Shown here piece by piece: positions 7,572 through 16,669 of a DNA stretch of 64,000 bases. Positions within the stretch are counted from its first letter, which is position 1. The number at the start of each line of letters is the position of its first letter. Below the pieces are notes generated by a model, which saw only the letters and a program-made list of their open reading frames with translations, had not been told where the DNA came from and did not search any database. The position numbers and the translations under genes were made by a program. Location: contig NZ_FODR01000009.1 of the NCBI RefSeq assembly GCF_900110415.1, positions 267,246 to 331,245 of the forward strand. The letters are read 5' to 3'. The DNA is from Mucilaginibacter sp. OK283 (GTDB taxonomy: Bacteria; Bacteroidota; Bacteroidia; Sphingobacteriales; Sphingobacteriaceae).

Positions 7572-9908
7572 CTACTCCTCTATATCCGGCCCCTTTATTT
7601 TTTTCCTATCTACCCCTTTTTCAAGCGTTAATAAAAATGCCGGCAACAGGGTAAGGTTGCTGATCATCGCTACTAACAATGTAATTGATAGCAGGATGCC
7701 AAGGGCCTGTGTACCGCCAAATTTTGATACCACAAACACACCAAAGCCAAAAAACAGTACAGTGGCTATAAATATCATACTCACCCCGGTTTCACGGATG
7801 GTATCGGATACAATTACCGATATGCTTTTGCGGGTGTTGCGCAGTTCGTGGCGGTAACGGGTGATGAAATAAATGGTCTGGTCGGATGAAATACCCATGG
7901 CTATACTGAAGATGAGGATAGTTGAGGGTTTAAGCGGGATGCCGAAAAAACCCATAATGCCGGCTGTAATAATAAGCGGTACCAGGTTGGGTACCAGGGA
8001 TACAGCGATCATTTTAACACCACGAAACAATATCCACATTACAATGGCAATCAGGAAAATAGCCCAGGCCAAACTTTCATACAGGTTAATAAGCAGGTAA
8101 TTGGTGCCTTTAATAAATATGATGCTGCTGCCCGTAAGCTCTACATGAAACTTTTTAGGGTTGAAGATAGAGTCGATGCGCGGTTGCAATTCGGCCAGCA
8201 CCACGTTCATTTTTTTTGACCCGGCGTCAATCATTTCAAACGTTACGCGGGTTACCTGTTTTGTGCTATCTACATAACTGTTTAAAGCGCTGGTGCCTTT
8301 GCCCGCCGAGTTGCCTGCATAGTTCAGGATAAAGTTTTGCTCCAGTCCATCGGGCAGCCGGTAATATTCGGGCGCGCCGCCGTAAAATGCCTGGGTGCTG
8401 AATTTTAAAACCTGGATAAGCGATATCGACCGGCTAAACTGCGGGTACGACGAAATTAGTTTTTCAAGCTTCTCTACCTTGCGGATTACGCCCAGGTTTA
8501 CCACGCCGTTTTTACGTTTGGTATCAATGCTTACCTCTAAGGGCAATACGCCGTTAAAATTGGCCTCGAAAAATTTAAGGTCTTCCAGCGTGTTATTATG
8601 CTGGGGCAGGTCATCAACCACAAACCCGTTAATGTTTATTTGATAAATACCTACGCACGATATGGCAATTAAAACCAACGTGCCTATATAAATAGTTTTG
8701 CGTTTGTTATGCACCAGCTTATCTAAACCGCTAAGTACTTTGGCCATCAGTTTGCTATCCTTAATGCCGGCTTTTTGAGGTTTGGGCGATGGCAGGTAGC
8801 TGAAAATAATGGGCACTAAAATTAAGCTTAATGCAAAAGTAGCTATAATGCTGATGGAGGCTACCAGGCCAAACTGGGTAAGCAATTCGCTGTTGGTAAA
8901 GCATAATACGCCGAAACCTATGGCGGTTGTAATATTGGCAATAAAGGTGGTTATGCCGGCTTTTTCAATTGCCAGGTGCAACGCCTTCATTTTGTCGCCG
9001 CATAACTCATATTCGTGGTAGTATTTGTTAAGGATGAAGATGGTATTAGGAATGCCGATAACCACAATAAGCGGCGGAATGATGCCGGTGAGGATAGTCA
9101 TTTCGTAATGCATCAGCACCAATGTGCCCAGGCTCCAAACTACTCCAAGCACAACAATGATTATGGGAAATACCACCGGGAAAAACGAGCGGAAAAACGC
9201 CAGCAGTATGATAGCGGTAATTAACACCGACAGGCTCAGGAACATCGAAAACTCATGCGCCACCAAATCGCCAACCACGGTACGGATAAGCGGCAGGCCC
9301 GAGTAGTGCACTTTAATGCCGTGCTTTTGTTCAAATGCAGCACCCAGCTTTTTTATTTTGTTGATGATAGGTACACGGTAGGGGGTATTGATGATTTTAT
9401 CATCAAAAGTAATAGCCATCAGGGTTGATTTGCCATCGTTGCTCAATACCACCGCTTTATAAAATGGCAGGCTGGCCAGCTTTTGTTTTATACTATCAAC
9501 CGCCTGTGCTGTTGGCAACATGCCGGTAACCAATGGTTTGATGATAAAACGATGTTGGGCGGTATCCTTTTGCAGGTTATAAACATTGGCTACCGAAATA
9601 ACTGCTTTAACGCCTTTTACCTGCCTCAAATCGTTGCCGATCTGGAACCAATCGTTAAATACATCCTTGTCAAAAATTTTATCCGATTTGATGCCGATAA
9701 CCATGGACGATGCATCCTGGCCAAACATTTTTTTAAACTGGTTATACCGGATATAGGCCGAATCGGTAACGGGCAACACCTTGCCGCCATTAAAGGTTAT
9801 TTTTACTTTGGATGCCTCATAGCTCATAAAAACACTTAACGCCACAACGCTTATCAACACAAGAAGCCTGTTTTTAAGAATAAATGATGCTGTTTTTTTC
9901 CAGAACAT
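7572..9908 (-). CDS. RND-superfamily MMPL-type transporter
   Basis: The 778-residue inner-membrane protein has the two-fold RND layout: one TM helix (about 12-30), a large periplasmic domain (about 35-215), five TM helices (about 218-390), then the same again with TM near 408-425, a second periplasmic loop and a last helix bundle (about 625-765). The sterol-sensing-like helix bundle with GIPNTIFILN (first half) and SSDQTIYFITRY (second half) fits the MMPL/HpnN branch that moves lipids or hydrophobic compounds. No membrane-fusion protein or outer-membrane partner lies nearby. The substrate is unknown. Confidence 0.9.
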   Translation of the reverse strand: MFWKKTASFILKNRLLVLISVVALSVFMSYEASKVKITFNGGKVLPVTDSAYIRYNQFKKMFGQDASSMVIGIKSDKIFDKDVFNDWFQIGNDLRQVKGVKAVISVANVYNLQKDTAQHRFIIKPLVTGMLPTAQAVDSIKQKLASLPFYKAVVLSNDGKSTLMAITFDDKIINTPYRVPIINKIKKLGAAFEQKHGIKVHYSGLPLIRTVVGDLVAHEFSMFLSLSVLITAIILLAFFRSFFPVVFPIIIVVLGVVWSLGTLVLMHYEMTILTGIIPPLIVVIGIPNTIFILNKYYHEYELCGDKMKALHLAIEKAGITTFIANITTAIGFGVLCFTNSELLTQFGLVASISIIATFALSLILVPIIFSYLPSPKPQKAGIKDSKLMAKVLSGLDKLVHNKRKTIYIGTLVLIAISCVGIYQININGFVVDDLPQHNNTLEDLKFFEANFNGVLPLEVSIDTKRKNGVVNLGVIRKVEKLEKLISSYPQFSRSISLIQVLKFSTQAFYGGAPEYYRLPDGLEQNFILNYAGNSAGKGTSALNSYVDSTKQVTRVTFEMIDAGSKKMNVVLAELQPRIDSIFNPKKFHVELTGSSIIFIKGTNYLLINLYESLAWAIFLIAIVMWILFRGVKMIAVSLVPNLVPLIITAGIMGFFGIPLKPSTILIFSIAMGISSDQTIYFITRYRHELRNTRKSISVIVSDTIRETGVSMIFIATVLFFGFGVFVVSKFGGTQALGILLSITLLVAMISNLTLLPAFLLTLEKGVDRKKIKGPDIEE

Positions 9909-10174
9909 GAACAGTAAATTATGACCGCCGCTAAACTACGAATTTAGATTTAACCCCCCGTTGAAGATATTGACTTTATGACAATAGGGAGGTATCCAAA
10001 ATTTAAAATATAAGAAATAATGTTGCCGCCCGTTAAAGCTCGCTAACGACGTTACTATAAGCTGTGTACTACCGCAATTTGTTAACTTTATTTTAATGAT
10101 TAGGCGCATATAAAATGGGCTATCGCCAAATACCGGGTTAATTATCCGTACCTTTAAAGAAATTCTTTAAGCTC

Positions 10175-10456
10175 ATGATCCTTTTTTCGAAGCGAAACCT
10201 GCATTATACTGATTACAAATGGACTAATTATACCCAAAATGATCCACGCGTAAACGGCAAACCAGATGCAACCCCGTTTGCAAAAGATGAAGGCAACGAA
10301 GTTGTTTACCTGATAAACAAACTGATGATATTGTGGGATTACCGTTTTGCGAATACGGGCAACAAAATGGAAAAACTTATTCACGATAAACTGCCCGCCG
10401 AAATATTTACCCAGGAAGATGTACAGGTTTGGCTTAAGTCGAATTTGAAGTTTTAG
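10175..10456 (+). CDS. hypothetical protein, 93 residues
   Basis: The protein is soluble and charged, with a Trp/Tyr-rich N-terminal half (LHYTDYKWTNYTQ) and a likely helical C-terminal half. It has no signal peptide or membrane segment. I do not recognise a family. The amino acid composition is protein-like, unlike the overlapping minus-strand frame, which is why this strand was chosen. It is isolated: repeats follow it and about 265 bp without genes precede it. Confidence 0.6.
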   Translation: MILFSKRNLHYTDYKWTNYTQNDPRVNGKPDATPFAKDEGNEVVYLINKLMILWDYRFANTGNKMEKLIHDKLPAEIFTQEDVQVWLKSNLKF

Positions 10457-10457
10457 G

Positions 10458-10556
10458 TGGTGAGTAGTCAATGGTTAACAGTGAGTAGTGAGCCTATAAT
10501 GTAACTTCTACTCACAACTGACCACTGACCACTCACCGCGCTCTCCATTCACCACA
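10458..10556. repeat. GTGAGTAGT-type repeat region
   Basis: The left part contains GGTGAGTAGT and AGTGAGTAGTGAG and the right part contains CTACTCACAACTGACC and ACTGACCACTCACC, so the region folds on itself as an imperfect inverted repeat. The same heptamer wording occurs inside ileS. Confidence 0.7.
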
Positions 10557-12086
10557 CTACTCCTTCTTAAAATCATAAGGATTACGCTCCACAAAATCGG
10601 CTACTTTAACCCGTACGCCGGTTACCCGGCCGTTTTGAACGGTAAAGGGGAACACCGCCTTGCCTAAAGTAGGATCTGAAAAGGTTACGTAGTAGCGGTT
10701 GCCACCTAAAGGTTGCAGTTTGGCAAACATTTTAGGATGGTGTTCAAAACGCATCTCCAGGTCGTTATTCTCGCCCTGGGTTACAGTCATGCTGCCGTAA
10801 AGGCTGTTGGTATATTTGCCGGTATAGTTTTCAGCGGGTAAGGCAGGGCGCAGGTTTAACAAAACCGAATCGCGCAGCTTTTTATCTGTGGCCTGGTCGG
10901 CAGTGGCGCGGGTTTTGTAATTAGCCAGGTAAGTATCACTATAATTGCGGTATCCCTGGCCAAAATAAGCATCTAATATTTCCCAGCGAAGGGCTTCAAA
11001 AAACTGGTTCTGATCGGTATTGGTTAAAATGACAATGCCCAGGTGGTCTTGCGGAGATAATGTCACCGAAGATAAATATCCGTTTACCCCGCCATCGTGC
11101 ATCACCAGCCGGTGGCCCGAGTAATCCTGTATAAACCAGCCCAACCCGTATAGTTCAAAATTGTTTTCGCCATTTAGGTGGTGTTCGCTGCCTACAATAT
11201 CCTGTGGTTGCCGGGTGGCCTGTATCGCCGCCGCCGGAATTACCTGCCTGTTGCCAACTTTGCCGTCATTCAGCAATGCCATAACCCACTTGCTCATGTC
11301 ATTTACCGACGAGCTGATAGCACCGGCCGGCGCAAGCCCATCTATCTGGCAATAAGGTATAGCGGTTAGCCGGCCATCATTTAAGGTATGTGGTACGGTA
11401 CGGTTTATTGATTTGGGCATTTCGGCCGTAAGGGCAAGGGTGTTGCTCATGCCCAGCGGGGCAAAAATGTTTTCTTTCAGGTAAACTTCCCAGGGTTTGC
11501 CGGTTACTCTCGGGATAATTTGGCCGGCCGTTAAAAATGCCGAATTGGTATAGCCCCATTTGGTGCGGAAAGGATAAGGCGCCTTAATTTGCCCCAGCTT
11601 TTGAATAATTTCTTCGCGGCTAAGGTTGGTATTGTAAAAAGTAAAATCGCCCTGGAAGGTTTGCAGCCCAAGGCGGTGGCATAATAAGTCGCGTACAATG
11701 GCCTGCTCGCCGGCAAGTTTATTATCAAGCTTAAACTCCGGGATGTATTTGGTTACCTTATCATCTAACGAAAGTTTGCCGCTGCTTTGCAGTATGGCCA
11801 GGGCAGTAGCCGTAAAGGCTTTGGTATTGCTGCCTATCATAAATAAGGTGTTTACGTCCACCAGGTTTGGCAGGCCAAGTTCCTTAATGCCGTAACCTTT
11901 CATCAGCACAATCTTATTGTCTTTAACAATACATACAGCTACGCCCGGGATGCGCCAGTTGGTTAGGGCTCGGCTTACATACAGGTCAAGGCTATCGCTT
12001 ATAAACTTGCTCCGGTTGGCGCGTTGGGCCTGGGTAACAGTAACTAATGAAACAAAGAGAACAATAAGTAGAAGTATTTTTTTCAT
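10557..12086 (-). CDS. serine hydrolase of the beta-lactamase/PBP4* family, exported
   Basis: The 509-residue protein has a cleavable signal peptide (about 1-20), a beta-lactamase-type catalytic domain and a C-terminal DUF3471-like beta domain (about 410-505). Catalytic motifs are SNTK (Ser86, Lys89), YTN (Tyr179-Asn181) and HDGG (His330). Such proteins act on D-amino acid peptides, esters or cell-wall fragments in the periplasm and are rarely true beta-lactamases. It is divergent from the DPP IV-like gene and paralogous to the serine hydrolase on the other side of it, which suggests a joint role in peptide breakdown. The start is followed by a good signal peptide. Confidence 0.92.
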   Translation of the reverse strand: MKKILLLIVLFVSLVTVTQAQRANRSKFISDSLDLYVSRALTNWRIPGVAVCIVKDNKIVLMKGYGIKELGLPNLVDVNTLFMIGSNTKAFTATALAILQSSGKLSLDDKVTKYIPEFKLDNKLAGEQAIVRDLLCHRLGLQTFQGDFTFYNTNLSREEIIQKLGQIKAPYPFRTKWGYTNSAFLTAGQIIPRVTGKPWEVYLKENIFAPLGMSNTLALTAEMPKSINRTVPHTLNDGRLTAIPYCQIDGLAPAGAISSSVNDMSKWVMALLNDGKVGNRQVIPAAAIQATRQPQDIVGSEHHLNGENNFELYGLGWFIQDYSGHRLVMHDGGVNGYLSSVTLSPQDHLGIVILTNTDQNQFFEALRWEILDAYFGQGYRNYSDTYLANYKTRATADQATDKKLRDSVLLNLRPALPAENYTGKYTNSLYGSMTVTQGENNDLEMRFEHHPKMFAKLQPLGGNRYYVTFSDPTLGKAVFPFTVQNGRVTGVRVKVADFVERNPYDFKKE

Positions 12087-12190
12087 TACACTGGTTTTAT
12101 GCTTGGCGAATGTGCTAATTTAACGCAAAATTTACGGCGGCATTGCTTATTTTTAAAATAATGCCGCATTCATTATTCAAAGTATTTTAT

Positions 12191-14374
12191 ATGAAATTTT
12201 ACCGTTCAGGCTGGTCGTTCCTGTTAATCGTTCTGTTTATTCTAAACAATAACCTGGCTAAAGCGCAACGCGCACCTACACACTGGGCCAATGATGGCTA
12301 TCAGTATTATAAAACAACGGGCGGCGAAATTACCGTTTACGACACCCGCGACAGCAGCAAAAAAACAGTTTGGATAAGCGCAGCCATGCTTACACCCAAA
12401 GGCAAAACACCTATTGGTGTAAAAAGGTTTACCATATCTGACGATGGAAAAAAAGTGCTTATTAACACCAATACCAAAAAAGTATGGCGCTATGATACCC
12501 GTGGCGATTATTGGGTGTTTGATACCGGTACGCAAAAGCTATGGCAATTAGGCAAAAATCTGCCCGAATCGTCATTGATGTTTGCCAAACTATCGCCCGA
12601 TGCAACTAAAGCTGCTTACGTAAGCGGCCATAATATTTATGTAGAAGACCTGGCCAGCGGCGATGTTAAACAGCTAACCACCGACGGCAGTACTCACGTT
12701 ATCAACGGCACTTTTGACTGGGCATACGAAGAGGAGTTTGGCTGCCGCGATGGTTTTCGCTGGTCGCCCGATAGCCGCAATATAGCTTACTGGAAGATAG
12801 ATGCTACCAAAATTAAAAGCTATTATATGCTGAACACAACCGACTCGATATATCCGTTTGTGGTACCGGTAGAATATCCTGTGGCGGGCGAAGACCCAAG
12901 TTCGGCAAAAATTGGGGTGGTTGATGTCAGCACTGCTACCACCAAATGGATGGATATTCCCGGCGATAACGTGCAGCACTATATCCCCCGTATGGAATGG
13001 ACTTTAAGCCCCAACGAAATTATTGTTGAGCAACTGAACCGCGCCCAAACCGAAAGCCGCGTATTTATCGGCAATATATCAAACGGCACAACCCGCCTTA
13101 TCCGCGAGGAAAAAAGCAACTCATGGATTGACGGCAAAGAGCGCTGGAACAATGGCGACCCAATTGGCTGGGAATGGATAAACAAAGGAAAGGACTTTTT
13201 ATGGGTAAGCGAAAAGGACGGCTGGAAACACATTTACCGCGTGAGCCGCGAGGGTAAAGAAACCCTGCTTACCAAGGGCGATTATGATGTAATTACCGTA
13301 AGCCTTATTGACGAGGCCGGTGGCTATATTTATTTTATGGCTTCGCCGGATAATGCTACCCAGAAATATTTATACCGCATAAAACTGGCCGGTGGCAAGG
13401 CCGAACGTGTTTCGCCTGCTGATCAGCCGGGTACCCATGGTTACGATATTTCGCCTAACGGAAAAGTGGCGCTGCATAATTTTAGCAATAGCTATACCCC
13501 GCCTGCAAGCGAAGTGGTAAGCCTGCCCAATCACAAGCATATTGGCGGCAACGTGATTGCTGTTAATAAAGACGCTAAAAATAAACCAGAGTTTTTCAAA
13601 GTAAAAACTGTTGATGGCATTGAAATGGACGGCTGGATGATGAAGCCAACCAACTTCGATCCGAATAAAAAATACCCTGTTGTATTTACCGTTTATGGCG
13701 AACCCGCAGGCCAAACAGTAACTGATACCTGGGGCACCGGCCGTAATGGCTTATACGTAGGCAGCATGGCCGACGATGGCTACATATACATGTCTGTTGA
13801 AGGGCGTGGCGCACCAGCCCCAAAAGGCACGGCATGGCGCAAGGCTATCTATAAAAATATTGGCATCATCAACATTCGCGACCAGGCCATGGCAGCCAAA
13901 GAGATTCTGAAATGGCCTTTTGTTGATTCCTCCCGCATTGCAGTACACGGCTGGAGCGGCGGCGGTTCATCAACCCTTAACCTGATGTTCCAATACCCCG
14001 AGATTTACAAAACAGGGATAGCTGTAGCAGCGGTAGGCGACCAGTTAACTTATGATAACATTTACCAGGAACGCTACATGGGCGTACCGGTTAATGACGA
14101 AGGCAGGGCGGCATTTATCAAAGGATCGCCAATTACTTATGCCAAGAACCTGCGCGGTAACCTGCTGTACATACATGGCACAGGCGATGATAACGTACAT
14201 TACAAAAACGCCGAAGAATTGATTAACGAGCTGGTTAAATACAACCGCCAGTTTGAACTAATGGCATACCCCAACCGTACCCACGGTATTTTTGAAGGCC
14301 CGGGCACCAGCCTGCACCTGCACACCATGTTCACCAAATATTTGAAAGAGCATTGCCCGCCGGGTGGGAGATAG
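12191..14374 (+). CDS. dipeptidyl peptidase IV-like S9 peptidase
   Basis: This exported serine peptidase of about 727 residues is expected to release N-terminal Xaa-Pro or Xaa-Ala dipeptides. I place the start at the ATG that opens a clean signal peptide (MKFYRSGWSFLLIVLF); a longer frame begins at 12143 but adds 16 residues without a leader. The N-terminal beta-propeller carries the DPP IV double-Glu motif (DWAYEEEFG, about 177-185). The alpha/beta-hydrolase domain has GWSGG (Ser589), HGTGDDNVH (Asp666) and RTHG (His698). It sits between two serine hydrolases. A terminator follows at 14397. Confidence 0.94.
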   Translation: MKFYRSGWSFLLIVLFILNNNLAKAQRAPTHWANDGYQYYKTTGGEITVYDTRDSSKKTVWISAAMLTPKGKTPIGVKRFTISDDGKKVLINTNTKKVWRYDTRGDYWVFDTGTQKLWQLGKNLPESSLMFAKLSPDATKAAYVSGHNIYVEDLASGDVKQLTTDGSTHVINGTFDWAYEEEFGCRDGFRWSPDSRNIAYWKIDATKIKSYYMLNTTDSIYPFVVPVEYPVAGEDPSSAKIGVVDVSTATTKWMDIPGDNVQHYIPRMEWTLSPNEIIVEQLNRAQTESRVFIGNISNGTTRLIREEKSNSWIDGKERWNNGDPIGWEWINKGKDFLWVSEKDGWKHIYRVSREGKETLLTKGDYDVITVSLIDEAGGYIYFMASPDNATQKYLYRIKLAGGKAERVSPADQPGTHGYDISPNGKVALHNFSNSYTPPASEVVSLPNHKHIGGNVIAVNKDAKNKPEFFKVKTVDGIEMDGWMMKPTNFDPNKKYPVVFTVYGEPAGQTVTDTWGTGRNGLYVGSMADDGYIYMSVEGRGAPAPKGTAWRKAIYKNIGIINIRDQAMAAKEILKWPFVDSSRIAVHGWSGGGSSTLNLMFQYPEIYKTGIAVAAVGDQLTYDNIYQERYMGVPVNDEGRAAFIKGSPITYAKNLRGNLLYIHGTGDDNVHYKNAEELINELVKYNRQFELMAYPNRTHGIFEGPGTSLHLHTMFTKYLKEHCPPGGR

Positions 14375-14396
14375 GATGTAGGTTTGATAATAGATA

Positions 14397-14427
14397 GGCC
14401 TCTCGTGAAAATGAGGGGCTTTTTTTA
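14397..14427 (+). terminator. rho-independent terminator after the DPP IV gene
   Basis: GCCTCTC pairs with GAGGGGC around an 8-nt loop and is followed by eight T residues. Confidence 0.8.
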
Positions 14428-14446
14428 ATTTGCACGTGTGGTGTTT

Positions 14447-14509
14447 TGCCCCTCTGGGGCAGATGAGTTGTGTGGCTTATTTCTACAAAGCTTTTGTCCC
14501 TCTGGGACA
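14447..14509. repeat. two related short palindromes
   Basis: TGCCCCTCTGGGGCA (14447-14461) and TGTCCCTCTGGGACA (14495-14509) share the core CCCTCTGGG with compensatory arm changes, which indicates that the hairpin rather than the sequence is conserved. They lie between convergent genes. Confidence 0.75.
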
Positions 14510-14589
14510 TAATACGTATGTGTAGGGTTGTAGGTGGAATTTTAATATTATATAATTTCTTCTTTAGATAGTACAAAAAGAACTTTCCA

Positions 14590-16083
14590 TTACTGCCTCG
14601 CCAGTAACATCCCGTCCACATTAACCGTGCTCACTTTACCCAGTTCATCAATGTTAAACGTTGCCCCAATTTTGCCGTACTCCTTGCGTGCGTATGAGCC
14701 AACAAAGGTGTCATAGTTCCAGCAGGTGGCTTCGGCGGTTATAAAATTGTTGATGTTGAATGTTAGTTTATCGGCGGTGGCGGTTATTACTACTGTCCCG
14801 TAAAGCGGATCGGAGTAGGTGCCGGCATAGGCTTTCAAGTCAAGTGTAGGATGGGTGCCCATCACCCGCTTGGCTTCATATTCTTTGGTTGATTTTTGCC
14901 GTTTGGCAAGGATATCTCCATAAAGTGCTAAGAATTCCTTGCTCCAGTCGCGGTTGCCGCCTAATGCAAAAAAATCAAAGGCTTTAAACATCAGGGCGTG
15001 ACGCAATTCGGCGTGGTCAAGATTGGCCAGTATGTATACGCCTACCTTTTTATCTACAATCATTCCGTTTATGGCAACCAGGCCGGTTAAGCTGCCGGTA
15101 TGAAAATCAACTTTTTGCCCCTGGTAATCCTGCTGAAACCAGCCCAGTCCGTAAGTTATCCAATGGGGTTTTGTAACACGGGCTGTGGGGTAAAATTCGC
15201 TCTCAGGTACAAAGGTTTGCGGTTTAAGCAGCATGGCCCAGCTTTCGGGTTTAAGCAGGCGCTGGCTGCCGCTATACTTGGTGCTATCCAGCATGCAATT
15301 AACCCATTTGGCCATATCCTCTACGCTCGACCATACCCCACCGGCCGGGCTAATGGCATCCGTAACATCCTTTTGGGCCACAACAATACTGCTATCAACC
15401 TTAATGTGTGCTGATGATTGGTTGGGTACTCCTTTGATTTTGCTGAAGGTGGGTACAGAACGTATCATTTTTAGCGGTGTAAAAATCCTTTTCTGTACAA
15501 AATCTTGCCAGGGCATGCCGCTGGCTTTTTCAATCACTTTACCAGCCGTTACATAAAACAAGTTTTGGTACACAAAACCGGCCCTGAAGCCATATTCTGG
15601 TTTTACCAGGCGCAAACGGCGAAGCATGTCATCAGCAGGAATGTTCATGTAGGCCCATAAATAATCTGTATTGCCTACGCCGGTATCGTGCAAAAATAAA
15701 TCGCGTACGGTTAGTTCGCGGGTTACGTAGGGGTCATTTAGCTGAAAACCGGGCAGGTAATCTGTTACCTTATCATCCCAGTGCAGTTTACCTTCGTCAA
15801 CAAGCATGGCGGCACAGGCGGCGGTCATGGCCTTGGTTGTTGATGCAATGGCAAAAATAGTTTGTGTATCAACCTTATCGGGCTTGCCCAGTTCACGTAC
15901 GCCATAGCCTTTGGTAAATACTACCTTGCCATCTTTAACTATTGCTATGGCCAGGCCCGGCACATGCCAGTCGGTAACGGCCTGCTGCACGTAGTTGTCA
16001 AACTCCTGAATATTCGGATTGGTTTGTGCAAACGCTATGGCGGGGGCAAGGCATATAAATAGCAGGCATTTTAAGAGTTTCAT
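14590..16083 (-). CDS. serine hydrolase of the beta-lactamase/PBP4* family, exported
   Basis: The 497-residue protein is a paralog of the serine hydrolase at 10557-12086 with the same layout: signal peptide (about 1-19), catalytic domain with STTK (Ser81, Lys84), YQN (Tyr172-Asn174) and HTGS, then a DUF3471-like C-terminal domain (about 390-495). It is convergent with the DPP IV-like gene. The substrate is unknown; D-peptides, esters or murein peptides are the usual ones in this family. A clear signal peptide supports the start. Confidence 0.92.
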   Translation of the reverse strand: MKLLKCLLFICLAPAIAFAQTNPNIQEFDNYVQQAVTDWHVPGLAIAIVKDGKVVFTKGYGVRELGKPDKVDTQTIFAIASTTKAMTAACAAMLVDEGKLHWDDKVTDYLPGFQLNDPYVTRELTVRDLFLHDTGVGNTDYLWAYMNIPADDMLRRLRLVKPEYGFRAGFVYQNLFYVTAGKVIEKASGMPWQDFVQKRIFTPLKMIRSVPTFSKIKGVPNQSSAHIKVDSSIVVAQKDVTDAISPAGGVWSSVEDMAKWVNCMLDSTKYSGSQRLLKPESWAMLLKPQTFVPESEFYPTARVTKPHWITYGLGWFQQDYQGQKVDFHTGSLTGLVAINGMIVDKKVGVYILANLDHAELRHALMFKAFDFFALGGNRDWSKEFLALYGDILAKRQKSTKEYEAKRVMGTHPTLDLKAYAGTYSDPLYGTVVITATADKLTFNINNFITAEATCWNYDTFVGSYARKEYGKIGATFNIDELGKVSTVNVDGMLLARQ

Positions 16084-16228
16084 GATTTTGGGCTAAAGGT
16101 TTTCTGCACTCAATATAGCGATAAAATATAACTTGGCCCCGCTCCTGCTATCTAAATAAAAAGCACAAAAAATACCCCTTGCTGTAAGTGCAAAGGGTTG
16201 TGATTATAATTTGACTTGAATGTTGATT

Positions 16229-16645
16229 TTAGTAAGCAGCTGGCAGGTCGTCACCGTCTGCGTAAGTTACCTGTTCGCCGTGTTTTACAGGCTTTGGCCC
16301 CTCGGCCTCAAAATCGCTTTTGCGGCCAAGCATGGTAAAGTTTTCGGCAACTACTTCGGTAGTGTACTTTTTAATGCCGTCTTTATCTTCAAACGAGCGT
16401 GTGCGCAGTTTTCCTTCAATATAAACCAGTTTGCCTTTTTGTAAAAATTTTGCAGCCATATCTGCAAGGCCGCGCCACATTACAATATTGTGCCACTCGG
16501 TTTGCTCTATCTTACGGCCATCCTTGTTAAATGTTTCAGAAGTGGCTAACGGAAAGCTTGTTACCGATACTCCGCCATCTAATGTACGCAATTCAGGGTC
16601 CTTGCCTAAATGGCCGACAAGGATAACTTTATTAATTCCAGACAT
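16229..16645 (-). CDS. ssb: single-stranded DNA-binding protein
   Basis: The 138-residue protein has one OB fold (about 3-108) that starts MSGINKVILVGHLGKDPE and contains the conserved WHNIVMWRGLADMAAKFLQKG stretch. It coats single-stranded DNA in replication and repair. The C-terminal tail is short and ends DGDDLPAAY; the usual acidic tip ends in Pro-Phe and recruits partner proteins, so partner binding may be weaker or this may be one of two SSBs. It lies directly downstream of mutY, with a gap of 24 bases, and may be co-transcribed with it. Confidence 0.96.
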   Translation of the reverse strand: MSGINKVILVGHLGKDPELRTLDGGVSVTSFPLATSETFNKDGRKIEQTEWHNIVMWRGLADMAAKFLQKGKLVYIEGKLRTRSFEDKDGIKKYTTEVVAENFTMLGRKSDFEAEGPKPVKHGEQVTYADGDDLPAAY

Positions 16646-16669
16646 GCCATAAAATAACGAAAAATTCTT

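Noticed and set aside
10154..10471. 105-codon minus-strand frame opposite the 93-residue gene
   Set aside because: Its translation is rich in Phe and Ile without a sensible fold, while the plus-strand protein has normal composition. Only one strand is likely to be coding.
12143..12190. Longer N-terminus of the DPP IV-like protein
   Set aside because: The extra residues do not improve the signal peptide, and the downstream Met starts a typical leader.
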